A stretch of DNA of 64,000 bases from Miscanthus floridulus (taxonomy: Eukaryota > Streptophyta > Magnoliopsida > Poales > Poaceae), in assembly GCF_019320115.1 (NCBI RefSeq), contig NC_089594.1, positions 23,801,086-23,865,085 of the forward strand. Direction: 5' to 3'. Under the pieces are notes generated by a model, which searched no databases, was not told the DNA's origin, and was given only the letters and a program-made list of their open reading frames with translations. Positions within the stretch are counted from its first letter, which is position 1; every line of letters begins with the position of its first letter. A program made the translations under genes and the position numbers. This document shows positions 45,220 to 56,280 of this stretch, in pieces.

Positions 45220-46790
45220 GCCCATTATGGTCTAGGGGTTCGAAGGCTAGGCCCCTAAGGGTTTCGACAGCCGCCCCAGGGCAACAGAGTCAGGGACGAT
45301 CGTGGGCGAGCCCACACGGGGCCAAGGCCTAAGCAAGCGAAATGCTTGGGACGCCCTAAGTCGTGTCTAAGACCAGCAGGGAGGTCTCCGAATGGGATCC
45401 CACTGTAGGGAGGCACCGAGCCACCAGGGCCTAGCAAACGGCCCCAGCACCCACTAGAGAAACCCTCTGGTACTCTTGGAGTGCGTCTCTGGACCGCTAG
45501 CTGACCCCCAGCGAATGGGGCATGGGCCTCCACTCGGACTTACCCGATAACAGCTCACCGGAAGTGCCACCGCTCGCACCCACCGAGGGTAGCCTGGCAT
45601 ATTCCACCCCTCCTTCTGAGTGAAAAGGAAGCGCGAGGGTCGTACAAAAATCTAGGGGAACCCCTGATGGCCCTCTTGCTCCGTGCAAAGGCTAAGGGGC
45701 TCTTCCTGCAACCTTGCCGAGATCCAGCGACCTAGGCTCGCACTTGAGGGGGCTTGGCAAAACAACCCCTCCTTCCGAGCGAAAAGGACGCGCGAGGGTC
45801 GTACAAAAAGCTAGGGGAACTCCTGACGGTCCTCTCGCTTCGTGCAGAGGCTAGGGGGCTCTTCCTGCAGATATGCTGAGACCCCGCGACCCAGGCTCGC
45901 ACCCGAGGGGCGCTTGGCAAACAAACCCTCATGCGTGAGGGGCGTACAAAAAGCCAGGAGAACTCCTGATCGCCCTCTCGCTCCGTGCAGAGGCTCGGGG
46001 GCTCTTCCTACAACTTTGCCGAGACCCAGCGACCAAGGCTCGCACATGAGTGGGCTCGGCAAACAACCCCTCCGTCCGAATGAAAACGATGTGCGAGGGT
46101 CGAACAGAAAAGTCAGGGGGACCCCTGACCGCCCTCTCGCTCCGTGCAGAGGCTTGGGGGTTCCTCCTGCACCCAAGACAAAGACAAGCAACCCAAGCCC
46201 GCACTTGAAGACTCGAGAAAACGCGACAAAGGGCATCGAGCCCGTTACGGTCCAGGGGTTCGAAGGCTGGGCCCCTAAGGGTTTCGACAACCGCCCCAGG
46301 GCAACAGAGTCAGGGATGACTATGGGCGAGCCCATATGGGGCCAAGGCCCAAGCAAGCGAAACGCTTGGGACACCCTAAGTTGTGTCTGAGACCAGTAGG
46401 GAGGTCTCCGAATGGGATCCCACCGTAGGGAGGCACCGAGCCACCGGGGCCTAGCGAACGGCCCTGGCACCCACTAGAGAAACCCTCTGGTACTCTTGGA
46501 GTGCATCTCTAGACTGCTAGCCGACCCCTAGCGAATAGGGCACGGGTCTCCACTCAGACTTACCCGATAACAGCTCACCGAAAGTGTCACCGCTCGCGCC
46601 CACCGAGAGTAGCCTGGCATATTCCACCCCTCCTTTCGAGCGAAAAGGAAGCGTGAGGGTTGCACAAAAAGTCAGGAGGACTCCTGATCGCCCTCTCGCT
46701 CCGTGCAGAGGCTCGGGGGTTCTTCCTACGATTTTGCTGAGACCCCGCGACCCGAACTCGCACTTGTGGGCTCGGCAAATACGATAACAT
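45220..46790. repeat. Tandem and direct repeats in the Tat 3' untranslated region
   Basis: A roughly 430-bp block starting GCCCATTATGGTCTAGGGG (45218) recurs at 46229 in near-identical form. Between them, and once after, lie five units of about 145-170 bp. Each has CGCGAGGGTCGTACAAAA-like and CCCTCTCGCTCCGTGCAGAG-like segments and a PPT-like GCTCGGGGGCTCTTCC. Units start near 45610, 45775, 45930, 46075 and 46635. Hypervariable tandem 3' UTR repeats are characteristic of Tat elements. Confidence 0.85.
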
Positions 46791-46863
46791 CCCTCAGTCA
46801 ACGTGAGAAAAAGACCCTGGAGGAATGAATCCACTCCCCTAGGGCCTCGGGGGCTACACCCGG

Positions 46864-46885
46864 TAGGTGCGCTCGCACGCACCCA
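46864..46885. repeat. GC-rich hairpin near the Tat polypurine tract
   Basis: GGTGCGCTCGCACGCACC sits about 110 bp before the 3' LTR. It is the reverse complement of GGTGCGTGCGAGCGCACC and thus the same motif as at 9151 and 9265 in the pol-less gypsy. Confidence 0.75.
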
Positions 46886-46974
46886 CCGAGGCCTCGAAGT
46901 ACGAAATACTATTCCACTAGGAGCTACCGCAAGTCAAGCCTCATCAAAACCTCAAGAAGAGCGCTCACGCTCTC

Positions 46975-46993
46975 CCTGAGGCTCGGGGGCTAC
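46975..46993 (+). other. Polypurine tract of the Tat element
   Basis: CTGAGGCTCGGGGGCTAC immediately precedes the 3' LTR start TGTCGAG. This is the expected plus-strand primer position. Confidence 0.8.
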
Positions 46994-48320
46994 TGTCGAG
47001 TACCATGAAACGGGGTACCCCGAACGTTTACCGAAAGAATCACTTAAGCCCTATCAAGGACAAAGCCAAAAGGTAAACCATTGGTTGACCTCTGGCATTG
47101 TCCGAGCCCACCGGTTCTCCGCCTCACACGAGGCCTCGCACGGGAGGCCTCGACGGCCTGCCAAATCTCCGTCTGGCGCGAGGCCTCGCACGAGAGGCCT
47201 CGATGAGGAACCAATTTCCGTCTCGCCCGAGGCCCCACGCGTAAAGCCTCGAACGAGACAGCGATTCTTGTATCGCTCGAGGCCGGCTCGGCAACAACCC
47301 ATCGCTTTCACCTCGACCAGTCTCCCCGACAGCGCGTCGCGTCCGATTAATGCGCCAACTACTCCTGCGATATCAGCCGAACGATGGCTCGACACTGCAG
47401 AGTGGCCGATGAGACAAGAAGTCGCATCAGCGCCATACCGACCTGGACAGGGCGCGACGGGGATTACCGGCCACTGTGCTCTGGTGCTGTGCCCACGATC
47501 AGCGCCTGCACTACACTGTGCCACCTAACCCCCGCCCCAGAGACAACGCGGCATGGGGAGTCAAGTCCGGGTCACCATAGCCTCGGAATCAGCGTATAAG
47601 ACAAACTACTCCCTCCAAGCCTCGACAATCTACTTCAGGGTCTCGGTAACCCCGGGATTCACGTCTGCCGAGCCTCCCACGATGGCTCGGCCTCGACACC
47701 AACTGAGCCTCAGCTTCTCGCGCAGTCAACACACAGTGACCAGCACGCCGATCGCCACGTTCGCTTCGAGATAACACTGGAGCTCCCACGACGCACAGGA
47801 TCAGATGTGACCGACGCGTCGCCTAGTACTTCAAGGACGAGACCACTCCGTCGCCCACGCCGTCACAGTAACAGGCTACAGGGCTCAGACATGCCGTCTC
47901 CATCCGCACGACGTCGTGTAGCCAGCGAATGTATCACCCTTGTCTCCCCTTCAACTATAAAAGGGAGAGACCTGTTCCGTTTCTAGGATCGGACACTTAC
48001 GATTAGGCCTATGCCCACGCAACGAATTCTCGCATAAACACACGGACGAACACGCAAGCTCACCCGCTGCTTGAGATCAACATCTCAAGCAATCCACGCC
48101 GCTCCACATGGAGACCTGGGACAAGCTCTCTCTCTTGCCCTGCTTGTAACCCCCTACTACGAATATTTCGGTGCAAGGAATACAAGATCAAACTCTCAGA
48201 CTGGACGTAGGGCCTGAACCAGTATAAACCTTGTATCTCTTTGCATCACCATCCGGGATTGAGAACACGCAGTACAAATTTACTAGTTGGTTGAGGGTCC
48301 GCCGGTCCAAAACACCGACA
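46994..48320 (+). repeat. 3' LTR of the Tat element
   Basis: 1327 bp, begins TGTCGAGTACCATGAAACGG, ends CACCGACA. It matches the 5' LTR with scattered differences, including a 7-bp segment near 47050 missing from the 5' copy. TATA box at 47955-47965. Confidence 0.92.
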
Positions 48321-48384
48321 AGGTGTATAATAAGAAAAATGTACCTAAAAAATCAAAACGGCTTACAATTATGAATAGAGGGAG

Positions 48385-48858
48385 TGCTTTTTAATGTCGT
48401 AGTAGGGTTAGCGTGTAAGTAGTTTGGCAAGTTTAAGCGAAAGTTTCAATTGAGTTTCATCTTTATTCAGCGAGCTGTCACTTGAACAGTCAGATGATTT
48501 AGGAACGTTTTTAAGAAGAAGAAAAAAGAGCGAAGGAGTAAGCTTTAAGCTTATTTAACTCGGTCTCTAACTCCGGATGAGTCGTGGAATGAAATGTTTA
48601 CGAAACAACGTAATAAAACTACGCATTTTGATTGGTCATGGAATTAAATCGATTCTTCCTCACCGGAGGCCAACCGAATCCAGGCCTGAGAGAAAAGAGC
48701 CGAATTCAAAATAGGAACCTGTTCAAACTCATTAAACGACTGTCTGTGCGTGGAAGCACTGGAAGGGGAGAAGAAATATGATGCAAAGCTGAATCCACCG
48801 TCGGAGAGTGAATTCAGAGATAAAAAAAAAACCATGTCCATCCTCTTTGCCATCAACA
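48385..48858. other. Intergenic sequence, no gene seen
   Basis: AT-rich, with a 71-codon minus-strand open frame at 48644-48859 that has no recognisable domain. Confidence 0.4.
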
Positions 48859-48957
48859 TGTTCGCTGGGTCGTAAACGATCGTAAATTTTCAGCCAAAAT
48901 AGTATTTTTTCTCACACCAAACCAATCAACACAATCATAGCACCAGCCGAACAGACT
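48859..48957 (-). mobile_element. MITE, family A copy 3
   Basis: Begins TGTTCGCTGGGTCGTAAACG and contains CGATCGTAAATTTTCAGCC and TTTTTTCTCACACCAAACCA, the complement of the family core. It ends AGCCGAACAG. Shorter than other copies. Confidence 0.65.
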
Positions 48958-49094
48958 GCATGACTTTTTTGTGCCACCACTGAAGAAGGTCTTAACAGCG
49001 GGGTGGCCGCTGGCCGGAGGAGGATTTAGGATAATCCGGTCAACAAGAGGGGAGCCGGTGTAGTGTACAGCTCGGCCAATCGAAGCCAGTAACT

Positions 49095-49366
49095 ATGATG
49101 AAAACGGTACGGATATTTTTCGACCGTATTTGAAACCGAATCCGTTTAGAGGGGTTGAGATATGTCCGTATCCGAGTCCGGATATCTAACATCCGATACC
49201 GTATCGGTATCCGAATACTTAAATCGCATATTTATGATATCGATATCCAATCGTATCCTATCCGATATAGTTAACACTATCCGTATTTGAATCTAAATTC
49301 AAACAGAAATATAAAAATAAATATAATATCAATGATATCCGTTAGTATCTATCAGTTTTCATCCTA
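49095..49366. mobile_element. Ac/Ds-like (hAT) non-autonomous element
   Basis: 272 bp. The left end ATGATGAAAACGGTACGG and the right end read back as TAGGATGAAAACTG resemble the Ac/Ds terminus (GGGATGAAAACGG). Flanks are CAGTAACT (49087-49094) and CAGGAACT (49367-49374), an 8-bp TSD with one mismatch, as expected for hAT. The interior repeats GGATATCCG- and CCGTATCC-type words. No ORF. Confidence 0.8.
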
Positions 49367-49374
49367 CAGGAACT

Positions 49375-50081
49375 CACAACTCCATCGGGATCCGGAAGTA
49401 GGTTGGATGGAATCGAATCGCATCTTCCCTGTTCTGGGGCCCTGCGCGCGCCCACCGGATCCATCCAGCCCAGCCAGCCAAGAGCCAAGGCGGAATTCCG
49501 CGCGGCACTTGGCGGCCCGGGTGGTCCTTCCTCTGGACTCTCCACGCCGGCGCACGAAAGCAGCAGGCTACTCCTAGGCTCGGAAAGCAGGCAGGTACCT
49601 AGCCCACCGCCCAGCGGCAAAGCAGGCGTCGGCGTGCCGGGAGGAGAGCTCGCTCTCTAGCCTTTTCCCCCGGCCGCATGCTCGTGCCGTGCCGTGCCCG
49701 TGCTGCCGCCAATGATCACCACGCGACGGCGACGGCGACGGCGACGCCCGCCTCCTGCGCGCCATCCTCTACGTACGAGTACGGTGTACAAGAACTAAAC
49801 TCCCGTCAAGGGAGGCAGCTGGGACCGAGCCTGCTTGCTTGCTGCCATGTGCAGACACTCCGGCGGCTTGCATGCGCCCGATCTCTAGCTTCCGCACTTG
49901 AGCGACACCTCTTTTAAGGTTCGACGAAGATGAAACAGAGACACTATTTTGAACCATGCTGTACTCATCTCTTAGAAATGATAATACCACCTCCGTAATT
50001 AATGACATTCAAATAACAAATGTCCAGTCGTCATTTCTGACATACTACAAGAGCAGTAAATCTCACTCCCATCTCAATCAG
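49375..50081. other. GC-rich intergenic segment, no gene supported
   Basis: Overlapping open frames of 60-96 codons occur on both strands at 49287-49920, including a (GGCGAC)n run near 49725-49745. None has a domain or a consistent frame. Confidence 0.4.
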
Positions 50082-50196
50082 TCTGTTCGGGAGGCCGTAT
50101 CGTATCGTGGATTATTTACTGCTGGCTGGTTTGGTGTAAGAGAAAAACACTATTCCCGGCTGAAAATTTACGATCGTTTACGAGCAAGCGAACAGG
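50082..50196 (+). mobile_element. MITE, family A copy 4
   Basis: Ends TCTGTTCGGGAGGCCGTATC and CCTGTTCGCTTGCTCGTAAA (read back). Core CTGGTTTGGTGTAAGAGAAA and TACGATCGTTTACGAGC. Confidence 0.75.
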
Positions 50197-50340
50197 CAAA
50201 ATTTCTCTTAGGACTTGTTTGGATCCTTGAATTGAATTCATTCTAATATTTATAATTTAGGCATAGATTAATTAAGCTAATATAGTTATATATGAAATAT
50301 ATTTGTATATTTATTGTTAGGCATACAAGTAACATACTTA

Positions 50341-50582
50341 GCCCGTGTTCAGTTCCAAAAAGAGTTCCAAAAAAGTGCTACAGTGCCCGTCACATCGAAT
50401 CTTGCGATACGTGCACGGAGCAGTAAATATAGACGAAAAAGAAACTAATTGCACAGTTTGGTTGGAAATCGCGAGACGAACGTTTTGAGCCTAACTAGTC
50501 CATGATTGAACACCATTTGTCAAATAAAAACGAAAGTGCTACAGTACCCGAATTCCAACTTTCACTCCAACTAAACACAGTC
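50341..50582 (+). mobile_element. Tourist-like MITE, family B copy 3
   Basis: 242 bp with TTA on both sides (50338-50340 and 50583-50585). The core words CGAATCTTGCGATACGTG, AATTGCACAGTTTGG and GTGCTACAGTACCCG match the other family B copies. Confidence 0.85.
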
Positions 50583-50937
50583 TTATATGTTGCATTTCTA
50601 TTGTACGGAAGTGAGTTGAAGAGTGTGCTATAAGTTAGAGAATAGAATTATAGCATAGTGATCTATAAAATCCATATCCATCTTCCACCCTATGAATTTG
50701 AAATAGACTTATTTGTGAGCTTGGGAATGTTATGGAATGTCAAATTCCAAGCCAAATAGCCTAATCCTTTATGTAGATTTCAATTCCGACAAAATAAAGG
50801 GATCCAAATGGCCCCTTAGCTTAATTATTCTTTGTAAGTAACACACCTTTTTTAAAAAAATCAAAGAAGTATCTTGATTTTCAAGGGTATTTCCAAATGT
50901 CAAATTTCTTACAAAAATTTAACTCGGTTGTTTACTA

Positions 50938-51077
50938 CTCCATCCGTTTCAAATTATAAGTCGATTTGACTTTTTCAGTTCATATATTTTGCTATGTACC
51001 TAGAATATCTAAACGCATAGTAAAATAGATGTACCAGAAAATCAAAACGACTTATAATTAATTTGGAACGGAGGGAG
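50938..51077. mobile_element. Stowaway MITE, complete
   Basis: 140 bp. Ends CTCCATCCGTTTCAAATTAT and CTCCCTCCGTTCCAAATTAA (read back), flanked by TA on both sides (50936-50937 and 51078-51079). Both arms contain ATAAGTCG. A right-end fragment of the same family is at about 51961-51992. Confidence 0.9.
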
Positions 51078-51118
51078 TAGGTGTTTATACATAGACCTAA
51101 CAGAGAATGAGTCATTCC

Positions 51119-51241
51119 GCTTGTTTGTTTCGGCTCAAACGATCGTGGATTATTATAAGCCAGCTGCTGGCTGGTTTGGTGTGAGAGAAAAATACTGTTT
51201 CAGCTTATAATCCACGATCGTATAAGCCGAAACAAACAGGC
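51119..51241 (+). mobile_element. MITE, family A copy 5 (best preserved)
   Basis: About 123 bp. Long inverted ends GCTTGTTTGTTTCGGCTC and CCTGTTTGTTTCGGCTTATA (read back), both running into ACGATCGTGGATTA. Core GGTGTGAGAGAAAAATACTG. Confidence 0.85.
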
Positions 51242-52384
51242 TGATTTTTTGTTTAGGTTCGAAGAAAAAGAATCCCTATCGTCATTCAGATTATTAGTAA
51301 CAACCCTTTCAACTAGCATCTGCCATTCCAATAGTCGTTCCCAACTGTCGACCTTCTAAACAACACAATGGTAGGGTAAAAATTCAAGACATGAGCCGAC
51401 ATGAGCCACCGTTGCTTGTTTCTTGCCCACTAGATAAATTTGGATATTAGATTTAGAGATTCATTTATCTTCGTAAAATCTAATTTAGGTGCCATTGTTT
51501 AGTTTGATTTTTCCTAAACTAAGAAACTAGTTTTAGACCTCCGTGAGCCCTGCACAGAAATCACATCTTTTTCTTTTTGGGTTGGCTAAATGTCTATTTC
51601 CATATTCCTTCCTTGTTAGTACAAAGTTTGAGTTGCTATTCTGCAAACTATATTTCGAATGCGCAAACCCATTTTGGCTAGTCTATATTTATGTTTAACC
51701 TGATTGATTTGCTAGAAAACTATATGATCTAAGGTATTTAATGTTTTTAAGTATAGTCCTCTAGGACTTAAAAGAAATAACATGAACCTTGGTGGACTAG
51801 GAAGCACACTATTAATTAGCACCGTCTATTTCTATAAGGCCAGTTTCATTGGGGTTTCTTGAGAATTTAAGGGTATTAGATAAGCTTACTTGGCACATGG
51901 ACACCTCCAATAGTGACTTATAAGCTAGATCTTAGCTTGAATGAGTCTTTGCGCTTTGCATAAAACCAAAACGTCTTATAATTTAGAACGGATGAATAAT
52001 ATTTTTAAATCTATTTGGTGATGTTGATTGACGCAGAAAAACAATAAGTGCATTCTTTATGGGGGAGTATAACTGTTGCATATATAATTAGGCAATCCAT
52101 GGTTAAATCTAAAACATAAATAGCGCAAACATAGTTAATAGCAAGTAGTCTCTCGAGCCGAATTTCAGCGGATCATTCACACAAGTACCGCATGCCTGCG
52201 GCCTTGGCCCTGGTCCGAGTGAGGCGAGTACCGTGTGACTCTTTTCACATTAGACTTAGTGAAGTGGAGAAGGCTTCCATGTTTAAGCATGTCAGGCTCC
52301 ACTTCTACTAGCATGGTAAGACGAAAAGCTCCACCACCCCTTCATATACACATATACATATGTCTTTGAGATTTATTTTGGAAT
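51242..52384. other. AT-rich intergenic sequence, no gene seen
   Basis: No open frame of note. A Stowaway right-end remnant (CAAAACGTCTTATAATTTAG) is at 51967-51986. Confidence 0.45.
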
Positions 52385-53058
52385 TAGGTAGTGTGTTCGT
52401 ACGTTGCTATGGGATAACTAATAATTTATACTAAAAACACACGGATCGCACGATAAGATAATAATACTATAAAAATTAAATACCAACATTAAAGTGATAT
52501 TTAATCCAAAAAGCAAAGTTTAAGAATTTAACACAGTCGTGGAGTGCGCGGCGTCGCAGGCTCACAAACTCTATTTTATAGACATTTTCGTGATGCGGCT
52601 AAGATAATGTTTTATATTGGCAGAAAGAAATCTCCGATATTCATTTCTTTCATTGTAATCCATTTATCTGGACAATGTTTGTAACCGTGCTCTCACCTCA
52701 AACATATATGTTTATTCGGACAATATCGCAAAGCTACTAAAAACTGTAACCATGTCCTCACCTCAAACATTATCCAGATAAATGGATTACAATAGAAGAA
52801 ATGGATATCGGAGAATTCTTTCTGCCGATATAATATTATCTTAGTCATATCATGAAAAAGTCTATATAGTAGAGTTTGTGAGCCTGCGACGCCGCGCTCC
52901 CCGTGACTGTATTAATTTCATAAACTTTGCCTTTTGAATTAAATGTCACTTTAACGTCGGTATTTAATTTAACAGTATTGTTATCTTATCGTGCGATCCG
53001 TGTGTTTTTAGTACAAAAGATTTAGTTGTCTCGTAGCAACGCACAGGCACGCTACCTA
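52385..53058. repeat. 674-bp foldback element (large inverted repeat)
   Basis: The left arm (52385-52680) and right arm (about 52767-53058) are inverted copies. Both outer ends give TAGGTAGYGTG then TGTGCGTTGCTACG-like sequence. Both carry AAAAACACACGGATCGCACG, GCGGCGTCGCAGGCTCACAA or its close variant, and ATCCATTTATCTGGA. The loop contains a direct repeat of CACCTCAAACAT (about 52696 and 52760). No ORF. Class uncertain; it may be a foldback MITE. Confidence 0.8.
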
Positions 53059-53241
53059 GTTGAATATAAAAGAAGAGAACTGGCTGCATTCGTACAGATA
53101 ATGTACGTCAGTTAAGGTTTTGTTTGAATTAACTCAGTTCGCAAACTAATAGTAATAACTAAATGTGGCATATATCGAATTCTGTGTTGCTACGGGAAAT
53201 ATTCGTTTAGGAAATTACAGAAGGTTCACCAGCCTCACCAT

Positions 53242-55164
53242 TGAAAACTCTAGTTTAGTTTTGGTGAATTGATAAAATCCTAAGTGCTAACCTTGTTTAT
53301 CAAGTGATCATGAGATAGGTAGCACATTCCAAGTGGTGAAGCAAATGAAGATCATGACATGATGATGATGCCATGGTGATGATCAAGTGCTTGGACTTGA
53401 AAAGAAGAAAGAGAAAAACAAAAGGCTCAAGGCATGGGTATAAATAGTAGGAGCTATTTTATTTTGGTGATCAAGATACTTAGAGAGTGTGATCACATTT
53501 ATGTTCGATAGCCATACTATTAAGAGGGGTAAAACTCGTATCGGAATGCGGTTATCAAAGTGACACTAGATGCTCTAACTCATTGCATATGCATTTAGGA
53601 TCCAGTAGAGTGCTAACACCCTTGAAAATATTTGTGAAAACATGCTAACACATGTGCACAAGGTGATACACTTGGTGGTTGGCACATTTGAGCAATGGTT
53701 AGGAACTTCACCGGCGGAGTGTCAGTGCGGACAGTCCGACGGTGCCACCGGCGCCCTAGACAGAAAAGACGGAGGTCACTGTAAGTGACCGGACGCTGGT
53801 CTCGGTTGGACCGGCGCGTCCGATCAGTGGCAGCAGAAGACGCGCAGCGTTGGTCTTTGATCGAACGCTGGGTCACTAGTGACCGGACGCTGATAGGGTG
53901 CGTCCGGTCCTGCTAACGTGGCAATAGACAAAGGAGTCGCCTAGTGACCGGACACTGGGTGTGTTCGGTCGAGCATGACCGGATACGTCCGGTCGTGAAA
54001 AGTCGTCTCTGGATGCTTACTAGAAACAATCGGACGCTGAGGTTCAGCGTCCGGTCACTTTGAGCTACTGCATCCGATCGTCACTTGACCGTTGAGACCG
54101 GGCGATCAACACTTGAAGAGAGGGGACACGTGGCACACATCGCGTGACCAGACACTGAGGTCCAGCATCCGGTTGATATGACCGGAGCGTCCGATCACCC
54201 CGTGTTGTGCCCAGTGAAAGAGTACAATGGCTCTATTTCGTGGGGGCTTCTATTTAAGCCCCATGGCCGGCTCAAGCTCACTCTCTTGGCCATTTGCATT
54301 GACATAGCAAACTTATGAGCTTAGCCAAAGCTCTTTCACTTATCTCCATTATTGACTCGTCATCTTTGTAAGATTGGGAGAGAATCCAAGTGCATTGTTT
54401 GAGTGTTTACATCTAGAGACACTTGGTTTTCGTGTTTCGCTGCGGGATTCGCTTGTTACTCTTGGTGGTTGCCGCCACCTAGATGGCTTAGAGCAACGAG
54501 TATCATCGAGCGGAGGGTGGTGATTGTCTCCGGCTTCGATCGTGGTGATTGTGAGGGGTTCTTGACCTTTCCCCGACGGAAAGCCAAAATGTATTCTAGT
54601 GAATTGCTCGTGGCTTGTGTGATCCTTATCTTGTGTTGGTTTATGCAGCACTCTATTGAGGATTTGACGTGTGATGCCAATTACCGTGTGAACCTCCAAG
54701 TGAGTGAATCGCCACAACGAGGAGTAGCCCACCGACAAGCAAGTGAACCTCGGTAAAAAACCATTGTGCTTATCATTTGATTCCGAGGTGATTGGTCTTC
54801 ATTGGTATTCATTCTTGTGATTGTTTGGCTCCTTCCTCGACACAGCAGTATAAATATCTTGCTCACTCTCTTTATATTACCATAAACTAGTTGTCAAGCT
54901 CTTTAGTGTGGCTAGTTGTGAGACCTTGTTAGTTTGGTTAGTGTGGCTCTTTAGTTAGCTTTTGAGAGCATACTAACTTAGTGTAGTGTCATAGCTATTG
55001 TCTGGATAGAAACTATATAAACTAGAATTATGGTAGGTGGCTTGCTTTTTTAGTAGGCTAGCGCAACAGTTGCTTCGCCTCATAATTGTCTAACCGGATT
55101 GTTAAGTATTGCTGTAGAATTTTTAATAAGCTATTCATCCCCCTCTAGCCATTAGGACCTTACA
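53242..55164 (+). mobile_element. Solo LTR of a Ty1/copia (Sirevirus-like) element
   Basis: 1923 bp, starts TGAAAACTCTAG and ends CCCCTCTAGCC...CTTACA. The perfect 5-bp TSD is ACCAT (53237-53241 and 55165-55169). No primer site or coding region adjoins it, so it is a solo LTR left by recombination. Between 53720 and 54200 it carries many GACCGGACGCTG and GCGTCCGGTC motifs. A TATTTAAG TATA-like box is at 54251-54258. Confidence 0.9.
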
Positions 55165-55169
55165 ACCAT

Positions 55170-56280
55170 GTATAATCTGCACATCTTTTATTTAGCACCA
55201 CTGATGTTCTCAAGGAGTAGCCACTTTTTAATTTCAGGTCTGCATGCTGAAAACACTAAAATTAAGAGCCAACCTCATTGAGTCGTCTTGCTTGATCTTT
55301 GCCAATTGTCTTGCTTGAGCTTTGCGAACAAATTATACCATTGGCAAAGACTAACACATAAAGAGGTAGAAGTTATAAGAATAAAGCTAGGTGGCCTACT
55401 ATGCACCCAACCTAAATTTAATTCCTTTCAAATTATGGACAATACCATATGATCTGTTGTAACCGACATGTTACCTCCATCATGTAGTACACCTAAGTAT
55501 TGAACATGCACATGCATAGTTTTTTTATCATAGAATATATTTTTGTCCTATGAGATAACATAATTTTTTTTCTAAGTGACAGCAGAGAGCCCCAAAATAT
55601 TAGACAGAAACTCTCATTTTACTATCTCTGCATCTGCTAAAAATTTAACTGAAGTTTAATTAATCCATGGAATAATTTGGATTGTGCCTTTTGTACTGCC
55701 CCAACAATTCTTTTACCAAGCATGATTATTGTTTTCATGGATGATTATTGTTTCCTTCTATATATGATTATTGTTTCCTTCCATGCATGTGGTCTCAGAT
55801 GATCAATTTGTTTCCTTCAAAGCAGACGGAGATCGCTGGGATGACAGTTTTTTTTCTATCGCGTGGGGTATCGCACGGCCGGAAGGGAGGAGCGACCAAA
55901 AAAAAAAGTCACACCAAAAGAGGTTGGCCAATTTGAATTCTATGTTAATTCTCTTTCCTTTTGCTCGTTGTCATATATGCTGGTGCATGCAAACATGCAA
56001 TGTGTATATGGATAGTACAATAATTTTCTACTTCCTATTTTGCTGTGATTTCTCTATCACATGACAGGCAATATTCAATCAAGGAGAGTGACATGCGGGA
56101 GATGTCGTGGGATCGCAGGCGTGAGCAGACGGACGAACCAAAACAAATGTTGTATTAAAAAATATCCATACTTTGTTCTTTTTAGTCGGAAGAGATAATT
56201 AGAAATTCTAAATTTGGGCAATGCCCTTATTCCGACAACAAACTCTAACGCTCTTAGCTTTACTGGCCCAAAGAGAGCCT
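55170..56280. other. AT-rich intergenic sequence, no gene seen
   Basis: Short open frames only. A small tandem repeat of ATGATTATTGTTTCCTT-like units (three, about 55723-55785) is present. Confidence 0.45.

Larger units (their letters stand above)
32582..48320 (+). mobile_element. Ty3/gypsy LTR retrotransposon, Tat lineage (RIRE2/Grande-like), decayed
   Basis: 15,739 bp, LTRs at 32582-33902 and 46994-48320, perfect TSD AGGTG (32577-32581 and 48321-48325). The order is LTR, primer-binding site, gag, protease, RT, RNase H, second RNase H, integrase, antisense ORF, tandem repeats, polypurine tract, LTR. The second RNase H and the antisense ORF before the 3' LTR are features described for the Tat lineage. 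Many stops and at least two frameshifts make it non-autonomous. The LTRs differ by many substitutions and small indels, so it is older than the gag-only element. Confidence 0.92.
32522..48384. mobile_element. Stowaway MITE split by the Tat gypsy element
   Basis: The left half starts CTCCCTCTGTTTTAAATC (32522, preceded by TA). The right half ends with the complement of CTCCCTCTATTCATAATTG (48384). Only about 120 bp belong to the MITE (32522-32581 and about 48321-48384). The rest is the inserted 15.7-kb retrotransposon with its AGGTG duplication. Confidence 0.75.

Noticed and set aside
49287..49920. Possible small GC-rich gene right of the Tat element
   Set aside because: Frames of under 100 codons on both strands, a GGCGAC microsatellite, no homology I recognise, no clear promoter-start-stop arrangement.
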